From Oscillospiraceae bacterium (lineage in GTDB: Bacteria; Bacillota; Clostridia; Oscillospirales; Ruminococcaceae): a stretch of DNA of 32,028 bases. Where the stretch lies: contig JAAWDH010000047.1 in the NCBI GenBank assembly GCA_022793675.1, forward strand, positions 1 to 32,028, in the 5' to 3' direction. Of the stretch, positions 21,618 through 29,995 are shown one piece after another. The notes under the pieces were generated by a model. It was not told the DNA's origin, did no database searches, and saw only the letters and a list, made by a program, of their open reading frames with translations. The translations under genes were made by a program, and so were the position numbers. Numbering within the stretch: the first letter of the stretch is position 1; each line of letters opens with the position of its first letter.

Positions 21618-23288
21618 ATGAAAAAAACAACTTGGAAAAAGCATATCCTCGCAGTGGGGATTGCACTGGCTATGTGCATCAGCACAGCGCCAACAGCGGT
21701 GTTCGCAGCGGAATCTTATCATTGTTTCTCCTGTAATGGGAATTATTCTTTAGGTGAACTTGAAAAGGGCACTTATAATGAGGCAAAAGACTGTCAGGAT
21801 AAACCAAATCAAGAGTGGCTTTGTCCCATATGTCACTATGTGCTTGAAAACACCTCGGAAGGTGCTCCCGGCCCACACCAATACAATAGTGGCGAAGTCA
21901 CCAAAGATCCCACCTGCCAGGATGAGGGCGAAAAGACCTATACCTGCGAATTGTGCAATAATACCAAAACAGAATCCATCCCCAAAATTGAGCACAATCT
22001 TGAATGGAGACAGGAGAATGAAGCTACTTGCCTTGATAAAGGCAACTGGACAGAGTATTGCACTTTCTGCAAGGACGAATTCGGGCATCGTGAAGATGAT
22101 ATGCTAAAGGCCGACTACACTGGCCAGAAGTGGGAACCCGATAGAAATGGCCAGCACAAGATGGTCTGCAAGCACTGCGGCGGTAAGGCTGACGGCCACT
22201 CCGTGACTGCAAGCTGTGAGGACAAGGATGGCGACCAAAAATGTGATGACTGCGGTGAGACGGTCTCATGCGACCATCACTGGGGAAATCACGAGGATAC
22301 CAGCAAATATGTTGCCCCCACCTGCACCGAAAAAGGCCGGCAGGTTTACGTCTGCGACAAATGCGGCGGAGTAGTCGAAAACAAGGAGCTGAACCCCCTT
22401 GGCCATGTCTGCGGCGAATTCAAATGGGACGACAATGAACACTGGTCTGAATGCGCCGTCTGCGGCGAAGTCATCGGCGAAAAGAAGTCTCACGAATGGA
22501 AAGAGATTTCCCGTACCGAAGCCACCTGCACCGAACCCGGCGAAATCAAATATGATTGCGAAGTCCCTGACTGCAACGCAAGCCATGATGTAGAAATCCC
22601 TGCGCTTGGCCACGAATTAGAGCCGATTCTTGCTGGTGCAACCTGCACGGATGAAGGCACGACCGGCGTGAAATGCGCACGCCCTGGCTGCGACTACCGC
22701 GACGAAGTCCCTGCTGCCGCCATCGGCCATGACTGGAAGATCATCGAACCAATCGAAGGCAATGAGGAACAGCACAAGCTTATCTGCGGAAACGATACCG
22801 GGCATACTATGCTTGCAAACCATAACTACAGTGGATGGAGCGAATGGGGAAACAACACCCGTTCCCGTACCTGCAATGACTGCGGTTATCAGCAGACGGA
22901 AACCAGAACTGCCCCTGAAACTCCTGAAACTCCTGACAACAACGACGAAAACACCCCTTCCGGCGGCACAACCGGCGGCACCGGCGGCTACACGCCCCGT
23001 CCCCGCCCCACCACGCCTGATGAGACCGAAGTCCCTGAGACTGATGTCCCGCTGATGGAGCTGCCCGAAGAGAACATCCCGCTGAGCGGCAGCCCCGAGA
23101 TGGAAATCACTGACGAAGAAGTCCCGATGGCTGACGCCCCCAAAACCGTTGCTATTGAAGAGGAACGGCCCCCGCTTGCTGACATCCCGAAAACGGGAGA
23201 CGCCAGCACCGCACTCTGGGTGATGATACTGGCTGCCTCGCTTGCCAGCTTTGCCGCCTTGGCCCGTAAACTCGTCAAAGCAAAATAA
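21618..23288 (+). CDS. Sortase-anchored surface protein with Cys-rich repeat modules
   Basis: A 556-residue secreted protein. The signal peptide is KKTTWKKHILAVGIALAM, with cleavage likely after AVFA. Residues about 35-430 are repeated modules of roughly 35-45 aa built on GH...ATC/PTC...G...Y.C..C, with CxxC pairs (CELC, CKHC, CDDC, CDKC, CAVC) that suggest zinc ribbons or disulfides. Residues about 430-530 are a Pro/Thr/Glu/Gly-rich wall-spanning stalk. The C-terminus is a sorting signal: IPKTG (an LPXTG variant), a hydrophobic span and KLVKAK. The 6-base-spaced AAAGGAAG RBS lies in the expression platform of the tandem c-di-GMP riboswitches. Surface adhesins under c-di-GMP riboswitches are known in Clostridia; an adhesion role here is inference. 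Its codon use looks less GC-rich than its neighbours. Confidence 0.9.
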   Translation: MKKTTWKKHILAVGIALAMCISTAPTAVFAAESYHCFSCNGNYSLGELEKGTYNEAKDCQDKPNQEWLCPICHYVLENTSEGAPGPHQYNSGEVTKDPTCQDEGEKTYTCELCNNTKTESIPKIEHNLEWRQENEATCLDKGNWTEYCTFCKDEFGHREDDMLKADYTGQKWEPDRNGQHKMVCKHCGGKADGHSVTASCEDKDGDQKCDDCGETVSCDHHWGNHEDTSKYVAPTCTEKGRQVYVCDKCGGVVENKELNPLGHVCGEFKWDDNEHWSECAVCGEVIGEKKSHEWKEISRTEATCTEPGEIKYDCEVPDCNASHDVEIPALGHELEPILAGATCTDEGTTGVKCARPGCDYRDEVPAAAIGHDWKIIEPIEGNEEQHKLICGNDTGHTMLANHNYSGWSEWGNNTRSRTCNDCGYQQTETRTAPETPETPDNNDENTPSGGTTGGTGGYTPRPRPTTPDETEVPETDVPLMELPEENIPLSGSPEMEITDEEVPMADAPKTVAIEEERPPLADIPKTGDASTALWVMILAASLASFAALARKLVKAK

Positions 23289-23320
23289 ACCCCATGCCTA
23301 GGGAATGCCCTGGGCAAGCA

Positions 23321-23358
23321 AAACGGGCGGAGTGTTTCCACGCACCCCGCCCGTTTTT
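23321..23358. terminator. Bidirectional terminator between surface gene and recD2
   Basis: AAACGGGCGG (23321-23330) pairs with CCGCCCGTTT (23347-23356), with T runs on both strands. It serves the plus-strand surface protein gene and the minus-strand recD2, whose stop codon at 23357-23359 abuts the stem. Confidence 0.88.
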
Positions 23359-25582
23359 ATGCGTTTTCGTTGTGGACAGCCTGGTACAAAAAATGCCGCA
23401 GGCCGGTATACCGGTACATTTTACGGTTATTGTCGACCATATCCCGCACCCGGGACTCCCGCCCAACGATAATCAGCATCTTTTTGGCGCGGGTCACCGC
23501 CGTATAAAGCAGGTTGCGGAAGTAAAGCTTGTCATAGCCGCCCAAAATCGGCAGTACCACTGCGTCGTACTCGCTGCCCTGGCTTTTGTGGACGGTAATG
23601 GCGTAGGCCAGCTCCAGCTCAGCCGCCATATCGAAGGTGTAGGTACAGACCCTATCGTCAAAATCAAGCGTCATCGTGGCCGCCGGCAGGTCGATCGCCC
23701 GGATAATGCCGATATCGCCGTTATAGATGCCCATCCCCTTCTCGCCGTCTTTGTCCCATTCAATATCATAGTTGTTACGGGTCTGAAGCACCTTATCGCC
23801 CTCACGGAAGGTGCAGAAGGGGCCTTTGTACTCCCGGCGGCCGGGCTGCTTGGGGTTCAGGGCTTCCTGCAGGCAGTCGTTGAGGGTATAGACCCCCAGC
23901 TCCCCTTTGCGCTGGGGGGTCAGCACCTGGATATCGGCGGTGGGCGAAAAGCCGTAGCTTTTGGGCAGGCGCTTGCTGACAAGTTCGGTGACAGTCTGGG
24001 CGGCAGCCTCAGCGGAACTGCGGCCAAGGAAAAAGAAGTCGTTGTTTTTGACCGACAGATCGGGGTACTCGCCGCTGACGATGCGGTGGGCGTTGGTGAC
24101 GATCAGGCTCTGGGCAGCCTGGCGGAAGACCTGGCGCAGCTCCACGGTCGGGATGCAGCCCGAATCGATCAGGTCGCGCAGGATGTTGCCCGCCCCCACC
24201 GACGGCAGCTGGTCGGAGTCGCCGACCAAAACCAGCTTGCAGCCCATCTTGCAGCCCCGCAGCAGCGCTTCAAACAGCACCGTATCCACCATCGACATTT
24301 CGTCGATGACCACCACGTCAGCCTTTAGGGGGTTTTGCTCGTTGTGGACAAAGCGCAGCTGCTCCTTGGAGCCAAAATCGACCTCCAGCAGCCGGTGGAT
24401 GGTCTTGGCGTCCCGGCCGGTGACTTCGCTGGCGCGTTTGGCAGCCCGGCCGGTCGGCGCAGCCACTGCAATCGTCAGCCCCTCCGCCTCCAACAGATCG
24501 ATAATCGCGTTAAGCGTCGTCGTCTTGCCGGTGCCGGGGCCGCCGGTCAGGATCAGGATGCTCTGCTGCAGCGCCTGGGCGATGGCCTCCCGCTGCAGCG
24601 ACTCGTAGCGGATGCCCTTTTCCTTTTCCACGTCGTCCACCATCCGCCCGATGTCGCGCTGGACAAAAAAGCGGTTTTTCAGCATCATCGACAGCCGCAG
24701 CGCGATATAGCGTTCCGCGCCGTAAAGGCTGGGCAGGAAAAGGTAGCTGCGGTTGCGCTGGATGGAGAAAAGCTCCTCATCCTCCAGCCGCTGGTCGATA
24801 TCCGCTTCGATATCGTCCTTCCCCACCTCCCCCAGCAGCCGCGACGCCAAGTCGACGATGGTATCGCGCGCCAGGCAGGTATGGCCGTTGCGCAGGTTAT
24901 GGCGCAGCACATGGGCCACGGCCCCAAAAAGGCGCTTGCTGCAGCCCGGCTCCATCCCCAGCGACAGCGCAATGTCGTCGGCCTTTTTGAACTCTGCGCC
25001 GATGTCGTCGCCGCAAAGCAGATAGGGGTTATCCTTGACAATATCAATGGCGATAACGCCCCATTTTTTCCAGACCCGGACCCCCTCCGCCGGGGTCATG
25101 CCGTAGGAGGTCAAAAACATCATCACCGTGCGCATCCCGAAAAGCTGGCGCAGCTCGGCGGTCAGCGCCTCGGCCTTTTTGGGGGAGATGCCCTTGACCT
25201 CGGTCAGCCGCCCCGGCGTCTGCTCCAGGATATCCAGCGTATCGTCGCCGAACTGGTCGACAATCCGCCCAGCCAGCACCGCGCCGATGCCCTTGACCGC
25301 CCCCGAAGAGAGGAACTTGCGGATGGCCGCCGCCCCTGCCGGAAGGCTGCGCTCGAAGGCCAGGGCCTTGAACTGCCGGCCGAATTTGGGGTGGGAGGAG
25401 TAGCTGCCGGTAAGCTTCAATTCCTCGCCGGCAGAAACGCCGTAAAGCTCCCCCACCACTGGGAGAAGCTCTTCGTCGGTTTCCAGCGTGATGACCGCAA
25501 ACCCTGTTTCTGGGTTGACATAGACCACCTCGTCCACCGTGCCGCTTAACAGTACGATGTTCTGTTCCCTCATGGGCAGCAT
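23357..25582 (-). CDS. recD2: RecD2-type ATP-dependent DNA helicase
   Basis: A 741-residue SF1B helicase that unwinds 5'-to-3' and acts in repair outside a RecBCD complex. Order: N-terminal OB-like domain (residues 1-80), helix-hairpin-helix region (about 80-150, GIGAVLAGRIVDQFG and VKGISPKKAEALTAEL), Walker A GGPGTGKTT (347-355), Walker B VVIDEMSMVD, a GDSDQLPSVG motif III, and the C-terminal motif HKSQGSEYDAVVLPI with TAVTRAK. The N-terminal extension and the lack of recB/recC neighbours fit RecD2. GGAGG lies three bases before the first ATG and 12 before the second (25573), so the start is uncertain by three codons. Confidence 0.95.
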   Translation of the reverse strand: MLPMREQNIVLLSGTVDEVVYVNPETGFAVITLETDEELLPVVGELYGVSAGEELKLTGSYSSHPKFGRQFKALAFERSLPAGAAAIRKFLSSGAVKGIGAVLAGRIVDQFGDDTLDILEQTPGRLTEVKGISPKKAEALTAELRQLFGMRTVMMFLTSYGMTPAEGVRVWKKWGVIAIDIVKDNPYLLCGDDIGAEFKKADDIALSLGMEPGCSKRLFGAVAHVLRHNLRNGHTCLARDTIVDLASRLLGEVGKDDIEADIDQRLEDEELFSIQRNRSYLFLPSLYGAERYIALRLSMMLKNRFFVQRDIGRMVDDVEKEKGIRYESLQREAIAQALQQSILILTGGPGTGKTTTLNAIIDLLEAEGLTIAVAAPTGRAAKRASEVTGRDAKTIHRLLEVDFGSKEQLRFVHNEQNPLKADVVVIDEMSMVDTVLFEALLRGCKMGCKLVLVGDSDQLPSVGAGNILRDLIDSGCIPTVELRQVFRQAAQSLIVTNAHRIVSGEYPDLSVKNNDFFFLGRSSAEAAAQTVTELVSKRLPKSYGFSPTADIQVLTPQRKGELGVYTLNDCLQEALNPKQPGRREYKGPFCTFREGDKVLQTRNNYDIEWDKDGEKGMGIYNGDIGIIRAIDLPAATMTLDFDDRVCTYTFDMAAELELAYAITVHKSQGSEYDAVVLPILGGYDKLYFRNLLYTAVTRAKKMLIIVGRESRVRDMVDNNRKMYRYTGLRHFLYQAVHNENA

Positions 25583-25617
25583 TCCCCTCCTTCGTTTCGT
25601 TCGTTTAAGTACGGCAT

Positions 25618-26184
25618 CTAAAGGTCAAACAGCGAGCCTGTCCCGCTGTGCATACTGCCGTCATTTTCCGTGTATGTTGAAATAAAGCGCGGTTCGCGTT
25701 TTGTACAGCGGCAGAACCGTATTAAGATTTCGGCAGGGTTCCCTTTTTTCTCCAGCCCCAGCCGCTTTGCTAATTCCAGCTGGGCCGCGGGCAGGTCAAA
25801 GCCGGTATCCTTAGCGCCTTCCGTATGCCCTTCAAAGACCTCCGCCGCATATTCCGCCAGCCCCTCGGCATCCTGATATTCATCTTCGTCCAGATAATCC
25901 ATCCAGTACGGGCAGTTCACCATAAATTCAAAAAAGTCCTCCAGGCTGTCAGCGATCCTGCCGCAAGCGCCTTCGCTGCCCCAAAAGCCGACCGAACCGT
26001 CTTCCAGCAAAATATATTCGCTGCCGGAGCCGTCACAGGCGAAAGTTTCCCCGGGGATATTATAGCGCAGATGGCCGCCCTCATCCTGGGGGGCCGTAAA
26101 GGCTGGAAAAATTTCCACGTCGCAGACATCGCGCAGCAGGCCGGCCAGTTCCTGATCGCCGCGCAGCATCCCTATATAGTCCAC
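25618..26184 (-). CDS. Possible SUKH/SMI1-KNR4-like protein
   Basis: An acidic 188-residue protein. The stretch with GGHLRYNIPGETFACDGSG, EYILLEDGSVGFWGSEG and SLEDFFEFMVNCP has the shape of SUKH-fold proteins: a strand ending in a small turn, then a residue-poor loop and a final helix. SUKH proteins often act as immunity proteins or regulatory modules, but no toxin gene is adjacent, so the label is tentative. The frame runs back to a GTG at 26250 overlapping the upstream gene by four bases. The GTG at 26184 has AGGGGGTG eight bases upstream and is preferred. Probably co-transcribed with the membrane protein upstream. Confidence 0.6.
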   Translation of the reverse strand: MDYIGMLRGDQELAGLLRDVCDVEIFPAFTAPQDEGGHLRYNIPGETFACDGSGSEYILLEDGSVGFWGSEGACGRIADSLEDFFEFMVNCPYWMDYLDEDEYQDAEGLAEYAAEVFEGHTEGAKDTGFDLPAAQLELAKRLGLEKKGNPAEILIRFCRCTKREPRFISTYTENDGSMHSGTGSLFDL

Positions 26185-26246
26185 TTCACAAACACCCCCT
26201 AATCCGCCTGGGGCAAAATCCGCGGCAATTGCCCCCGCCTTTTCAT

Positions 26247-27218
26247 TCACGCAAGGCGGACGACCGTGCTGTTGGGGTTGCTCTTGCGGAAGGCGCTGAC
26301 AATCGCGGACACGCCCCCCACCGCCATCAGCAGATAGCCGATCACCAGTTCGCCGATGAAGCTGGTCATCAGGTCGCCGTCCTCAAAGAAGGCCGGCAGC
26401 GCCTGGAAGCACTCGAAAAACCCGACGTCATACTCCGCCGCAAGGACCTTATAGACCTCAAACGCATAGCAGCTGTAATGGGCCAGAAACAGCATCACCA
26501 CCGACAGCACCACACAGGCGATGGTACCGCCCAAGCTGAGCCTGCCGCCGAAAATCTCGTAGCCCTTAAGGACCGCGACCACCATCACAAGGCCGCCAAT
26601 CGCCGCGATGTACCCCAGCTGGTAGATCAGCACCCAGACGACTACGCCCACCAGCGAGCCTAAAAACGCCCCGACCAGGCCTGTGAGCATATTGCCCTTC
26701 TTGGATTTGACTTCAGTGTTCTGCGCCTCCATCTCGCTCGCGGTAAGCTGCTGGCACTCCGGGCAGAGCGTCCGGCAGCCCAGCGTCCCAACCGCGCAAA
26801 GGTGGCGCTCGCTGGTGCTGCCGCAGCGGTCGCAGCAGGAAACAAAGCCATTGGCCGCTAAGTAGCCTGTCACTGTGTTCAGCACCATCCCCACTGACGC
26901 CATCACCTTTTTCCAGGTGCTCACCCACATCGTCACCTGCATCGTATTGCCCTGGACAGTCGCCGACTTGACCACCTTTTTCTGTTCCTCGGCAAACCGT
27001 GCTAAGAAAGCAGCGGGCGATTCCGCGACTGGGACATCGCCGCTGGGACGCGCCGTAAACAGCAGCTGGACGATCAGGCCATTCTGAGGATGGATGTTGA
27101 CCATGCTGACATCATAGCCTTGGAAGGAGCCGTACGCCGTTTCCCAGGCCAGTTCTTTGGATTTTGGCAGATGGGTAAGCCCATACTGCTGGGCCATTGT
27201 CTTCAGTTTTGTTGTCAC
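26247..27218 (-). CDS. Membrane protein with zinc-ribbon-like segment
   Basis: A 323-residue protein of unknown function. The N-terminal ~125 residues are soluble. Next is a Cys cluster (CCDRCG...CRTLCPEC, about residues 128-154) that could be a zinc ribbon, a charged linker, and about four TM helices (LVGAFLGSLVGVVVWVLI; AIGGLVMVVAVL; IACVVLSVVMLFLA; FIGELVIGYLLMAVGG). The C-terminus is short and basic. The start is a GTG seven bases after AGGGAGG. A GTGAAGGC hairpin repeat lies just upstream (27244-27262). The downstream gene starts within or near its stop, so the two probably form an operon. I do not recognise the family. Confidence 0.8.
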   Translation of the reverse strand: MTTKLKTMAQQYGLTHLPKSKELAWETAYGSFQGYDVSMVNIHPQNGLIVQLLFTARPSGDVPVAESPAAFLARFAEEQKKVVKSATVQGNTMQVTMWVSTWKKVMASVGMVLNTVTGYLAANGFVSCCDRCGSTSERHLCAVGTLGCRTLCPECQQLTASEMEAQNTEVKSKKGNMLTGLVGAFLGSLVGVVVWVLIYQLGYIAAIGGLVMVVAVLKGYEIFGGRLSLGGTIACVVLSVVMLFLAHYSCYAFEVYKVLAAEYDVGFFECFQALPAFFEDGDLMTSFIGELVIGYLLMAVGGVSAIVSAFRKSNPNSTVVRLA

Positions 27219-27243
27219 TTGGAAGCCTCCCTTTTTTATTTTT

Positions 27244-27309
27244 GTGAAGGCTTTGCCTTCACCTACGTAATGGATTAGGAGCTTGCCCCACCCTTATGCC
27301 CGGGCAATT
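27244..27309 (-). repeat. 5'-leader hairpin repeat, second copy
   Basis: GTGAAGGC-TTT-GCCTTCAC and the following ~45 bp (through CTTATGCCCGG) recur at 6410-6475. Both copies lie 20-60 bp upstream of a minus-strand start codon (the membrane protein gene here, lepA there). Between here and metK (27310-27459) there are only repeats. Confidence 0.7.
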
Positions 27310-27428
27310 CAACGGCAAGCACAAACGCTCAAAAGGCGCAAGCGGAGCAAGCTGGCCGCGGTACAACGTTTAGGATAAAGGGAGAGTTGCCCTTACGGCC
27401 ACTTGCGAGTCATAAAAGTCTTTGCTAA

Positions 27429-27444
27429 GCTTTCTTCAGAAAGC
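27429..27444 (-). repeat. 3'-end GA-loop hairpin element behind metK
   Basis: In the sense of metK: GCTTTCT, GA loop, AGAAAGC, about 15 bp past the stop, preceded by GAGTACGGGGGTACG and followed by TTAGCAAAGACTTTTAT. It carries the C-G stem variant also seen at 19367. Confidence 0.75.
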
Positions 27445-27459
27445 GCCGTACCCCCGTAC

Positions 27460-28638
27460 TCAGCGTCCCACCGCCGCTTTCAGGGCGTCAGCGCGGTCGG
27501 TCTTCTCCCAGGCAACGCCAAGGTCTTCGCGGCCCATATGGCCGTAGCTGGCGAGTTTGCGGTAAATGGGCCTGCGCAAGTCAAGCTCATTGATAATCGC
27601 CGTGGGGCGCAGGTCGAAAACCTTTTTGACAGCCGCCTCGATTTCGCCGTCGGCAACCGTGCCCGTGCCAAAAGTATCCACCATCACCGAAACCGGATGG
27701 GCCACGCCGATGGCGTAGGCGAGCTGTACCTCGCAGCGGCGGGCTAAGCCGGCTGCAACCACGTTCTTTGCCACCCAGCGGGCCGCATAGGCTGCCGAAC
27801 GGTCAACCTTCGTCGGGTCCTTGCCCGAGAACGCGCCGCCGCCGTGGCGGGCAGCGCCGCCGTAGGTGTCCACGATGATCTTGCGCCCAGTCAGGCCGCT
27901 GTCGCCCTGCGGGCCGCCGATGACAAAGCGCCCGGTGGGGTTGATGTAATACTTGGTATCCTCGGCCAAAAGCTCCGCCGGGATAACCGGCCGAACAACC
28001 TTTTCAATCATATCCTTGCGGATCTGTTCGATGGTTGTATCCTCGGCGTGCTGGGTCGAGATGACGACGGTATCCACCCGCACTGGGCGGCCGTCCTCGT
28101 ACTCCACCGTCACCTGGGTCTTGCCGTCGGGCCGCAGATAGGGCAGTTCTCCGTTTTTGCGCACCTGAGCCAGCCGGTAAGCGAGCTTATGCGCCAGCGA
28201 AACCGGCAGCGGCATCAGCTCGGGGGTCTCGTCGCAGGCATAGCCGAACATCATGCCCTGGTCGCCCGCGCCGTTTTCCAGCTCTACCTCGCCGGACTTG
28301 GCTTCCATGGATTGGTCGACGCCCAGCGCAATATCGCCCGACTGTTCGTCGATACTGGTGATAATCGCGCAGGTTTTGCCGTCAAAGCCAAAGCCAGCCT
28401 GATCGTAGCCAATATCCAGCACAACCTCGCGGGCAATTTTAGGGATGTCCACATAGCAGCTGGTGGAAATCTCGCCCATAACCAAAATCATGCCCGTCGT
28501 CGTGCAGGTCTCGCAGGCCACGCGGCCGTTGGGGTCCTGCTCTAAAATTGCGTCCAAGACGGCGTCGGAAATCTGGTCGCAGATTTTGTCGGGATGCCCC
28601 TCCGTGACAGATTCTGAAGAAAATAAGTACTTTGCCAT
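27460..28638 (-). CDS. metK: S-adenosylmethionine synthase
   Basis: MetK joins methionine and ATP to give S-adenosylmethionine, releasing phosphate and pyrophosphate, in the cytoplasm. At 392 residues it is full length. Recognisable motifs are the N-terminal [32 protein letters not shown], the P-loop-like [19 protein letters not shown], and [15 protein letters not shown] near the end. The ATG has an AAGGAAGGG ribosome site upstream. Its transcript begins at a consensus promoter (28937-28965) and passes a SAM-I riboswitch and attenuator terminator, then 145 nt of GC-rich leader. Product feedback on its own synthesis is therefore expected. Confidence 0.98.
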   Translation of the reverse strand: MAKYLFSSESVTEGHPDKICDQISDAVLDAILEQDPNGRVACETCTTTGMILVMGEISTSCYVDIPKIAREVVLDIGYDQAGFGFDGKTCAIITSIDEQSGDIALGVDQSMEAKSGEVELENGAGDQGMMFGYACDETPELMPLPVSLAHKLAYRLAQVRKNGELPYLRPDGKTQVTVEYEDGRPVRVDTVVISTQHAEDTTIEQIRKDMIEKVVRPVIPAELLAEDTKYYINPTGRFVIGGPQGDSGLTGRKIIVDTYGGAARHGGGAFSGKDPTKVDRSAAYAARWVAKNVVAAGLARRCEVQLAYAIGVAHPVSVMVDTFGTGTVADGEIEAAVKKVFDLRPTAIINELDLRRPIYRKLASYGHMGREDLGVAWEKTDRADALKAAVGR

Positions 28639-28783
28639 AACGTTGCCCTTCCTTTCCTGCCGGAGAATCCCCGCCGGCCCGGGGGCTGCCTTTCGATGGG
28701 GCGTTCCTACCGGGAAGCAGCCCGCCCGGTGGGAATGCCTGTCGGGAGGACCCGGCCCGAGCCGTCAGAACCTTCTGACCAGC

Positions 28784-28810
28784 AAAAGAGGCACTCTGTC
28801 GAGTGCCTCT
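28784..28810 (-). terminator. SAM-I riboswitch attenuator
   Basis: On the minus strand AGAGGCACTC, loop GACA, GAGTGCCTCT, then TTTT. It follows the SAM-I aptamer, where SAM binding is expected to allow the terminator to form and stop metK transcription. A second short hairpin (GTCAGAA/TTCTGAC) follows. Confidence 0.88.
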
Positions 28811-28826
28811 GGGTTTTCTGGGTAAC

Positions 28827-28921
28827 CTCATCTCTCGACCACGTCGCAGGAAATGGCACCGTTCCTTTACAGGGGGTTGCCGTGGCTTCACAGGTCCTGT
28901 ACCTCCACCACTCTTGATAAG
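28827..28921 (-). promoter_or_regulatory. SAM-I (S-box) riboswitch of metK
   Basis: The minus strand carries the hallmark order CTTATCAAGAGTGGTGGAGG, CTGTGAAGCC, ACGGCAACC, GGTGCCA and closing GAGATGAG. These are the S-box helices P1-P4, with P1 formed by CTTATC and GATGAG. It is known to bind S-adenosylmethionine and to terminate transcription when bound. Confidence 0.95.
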
Positions 28922-28936
28922 GTAATTATCGTTATT

Positions 28937-28965
28937 ATTATACCAGCAGCAAAGGGGTTTGTCAA
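28937..28965 (-). promoter_or_regulatory. metK promoter
   Basis: Minus strand: -35 TTGACA (28965-28960), 17-bp spacer, -10 TATAAT (28942-28937). Transcription would start just before the riboswitch P1. Confidence 0.9.
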
Positions 28966-29064
28966 GGGGAAGGATGCAAAAAACCTGACAAAATCTGAAC
29001 AAAAGTTTTAAGCAGATTATACAGTACTGGCGCCTAACACCATAATTCAACTATCTTATGAATG

Positions 29065-29104
29065 AAAATAAAGGCAAGGAACCGATAATCGCGCCCCTGC
29101 CTTT
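29065..29104 (-). terminator. Terminator after the PD-(D/E)XK gene
   Basis: On the minus strand AAAGGCA pairs with TGCCTTT, extended by GG/CC with a bulge, then ATTTT. Immediately before it a perfect 12-bp hairpin (GGCCAAATAAGC, 29108-29137) contains the stop codon of the gene but lacks a T tract. Confidence 0.6.
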
Positions 29105-29127
29105 GTTGGCCAAATAAGCTCACACGC

Positions 29128-29970
29128 TTATTTGGCCTGTAGCTTTTTCACCTCGTCAAGGGAAAGCCCGGAAATCTCTGCAATTTCTTCCAAGGCATAT
29201 TTTCCAGTCTCCAACATCCGAAATACGGTTGTTTGTATACCCTGTTTCATACCCTGTTCTAAACCTTCTTTCAAGCCCTGTTTTCTGCCTTCTTTTAAGG
29301 ATTCATTCCGCATATCTTCCATAACTTTACACATAATCGCGATCCCCTCTCTGCTCTCTTTAAAAAATCTGACCCGCTCTGCCAGCACATCATAATACAT
29401 CTCCGCCGGGTCTGTACAGAAAAAATCATGCATCAGCTTCCCGATGGGCGTTTCATCCCGGTAAGCGCCGTTCACATATAGGATATGCGAGCCGTCGCCG
29501 AACCTTTTGCCAGAGCCGGAAATATACCGTTCAACCCTATAAAGCGGCTGGCGGCCGCCGATTACATCATGCTCCGTAATAAACACCACATACGTTTCCG
29601 GCAGCGCCTCGAAGTCCTCGCCTTTCCGCAAAAGGTTCGCGTCCATCATACTGCTGTTGTACCTAGCCCGCTTCCGCCCAGCGCCTTTATCGGAGCGCTG
29701 GATCTCCACGTTCATCTTCCGCCCGGCGCTGTCTGTTGCCAGGACATCCAGCCGCACAGAGCGGTTGAGCAGGTTTTCCACGAACACCTGCGTGCGGACG
29801 TCCACAACCTCCAAGTCGGGGATTTCCAGCACAATCCGCAGCACAAGCTGGATGCAGGCTGTCTCCCCCTCAAAGCACTTTGTCAAAAAATCATCGTCAA
29901 TCAGACGAAACCCTTTCAGCCGCCGCAAATCCTCCCGGCGCTGCCTGTCTAACCATTCTGCCGCCGTCAA
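29128..29970 (-). CDS. PD-(D/E)XK nuclease-family protein (Rpn/transposase-like)
   Basis: A 280-residue protein of the PDDEXK_2/Rpn type, nucleases implicated in recombination or in transposase-like proteins. The nuclease core is SVRLDVLATD (D75) followed by MNVEIQ (E89, Q91). A C-terminal region of charged repeats (KEGRKQGLKEGLEQGMKQGI) ends in a small helix-turn-helix-like segment, common in this family. It starts at a TTG with only a weak, distant GGAAGGAAAGG upstream, so translation may depend on coupling with the MazF-like gene 25 bp before. These proteins are often multicopy. No inverted repeat or target duplication frames it, so mobility is not shown. Confidence 0.9.
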   Translation of the reverse strand: MTAAEWLDRQRREDLRRLKGFRLIDDDFLTKCFEGETACIQLVLRIVLEIPDLEVVDVRTQVFVENLLNRSVRLDVLATDSAGRKMNVEIQRSDKGAGRKRARYNSSMMDANLLRKGEDFEALPETYVVFITEHDVIGGRQPLYRVERYISGSGKRFGDGSHILYVNGAYRDETPIGKLMHDFFCTDPAEMYYDVLAERVRFFKESREGIAIMCKVMEDMRNESLKEGRKQGLKEGLEQGMKQGIQTTVFRMLETGKYALEEIAEISGLSLDEVKKLQAK

Positions 29971-29995
29971 GCCTGCCGCCCGCCTTTCCTTCCGC

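Noticed and set aside
29108-29137. 12-bp hairpin over the nuclease gene stop codon as an intrinsic terminator
   Set aside because: No T tract follows on the minus strand; the weaker stem at 29065-29104 with ATTTT fits better.
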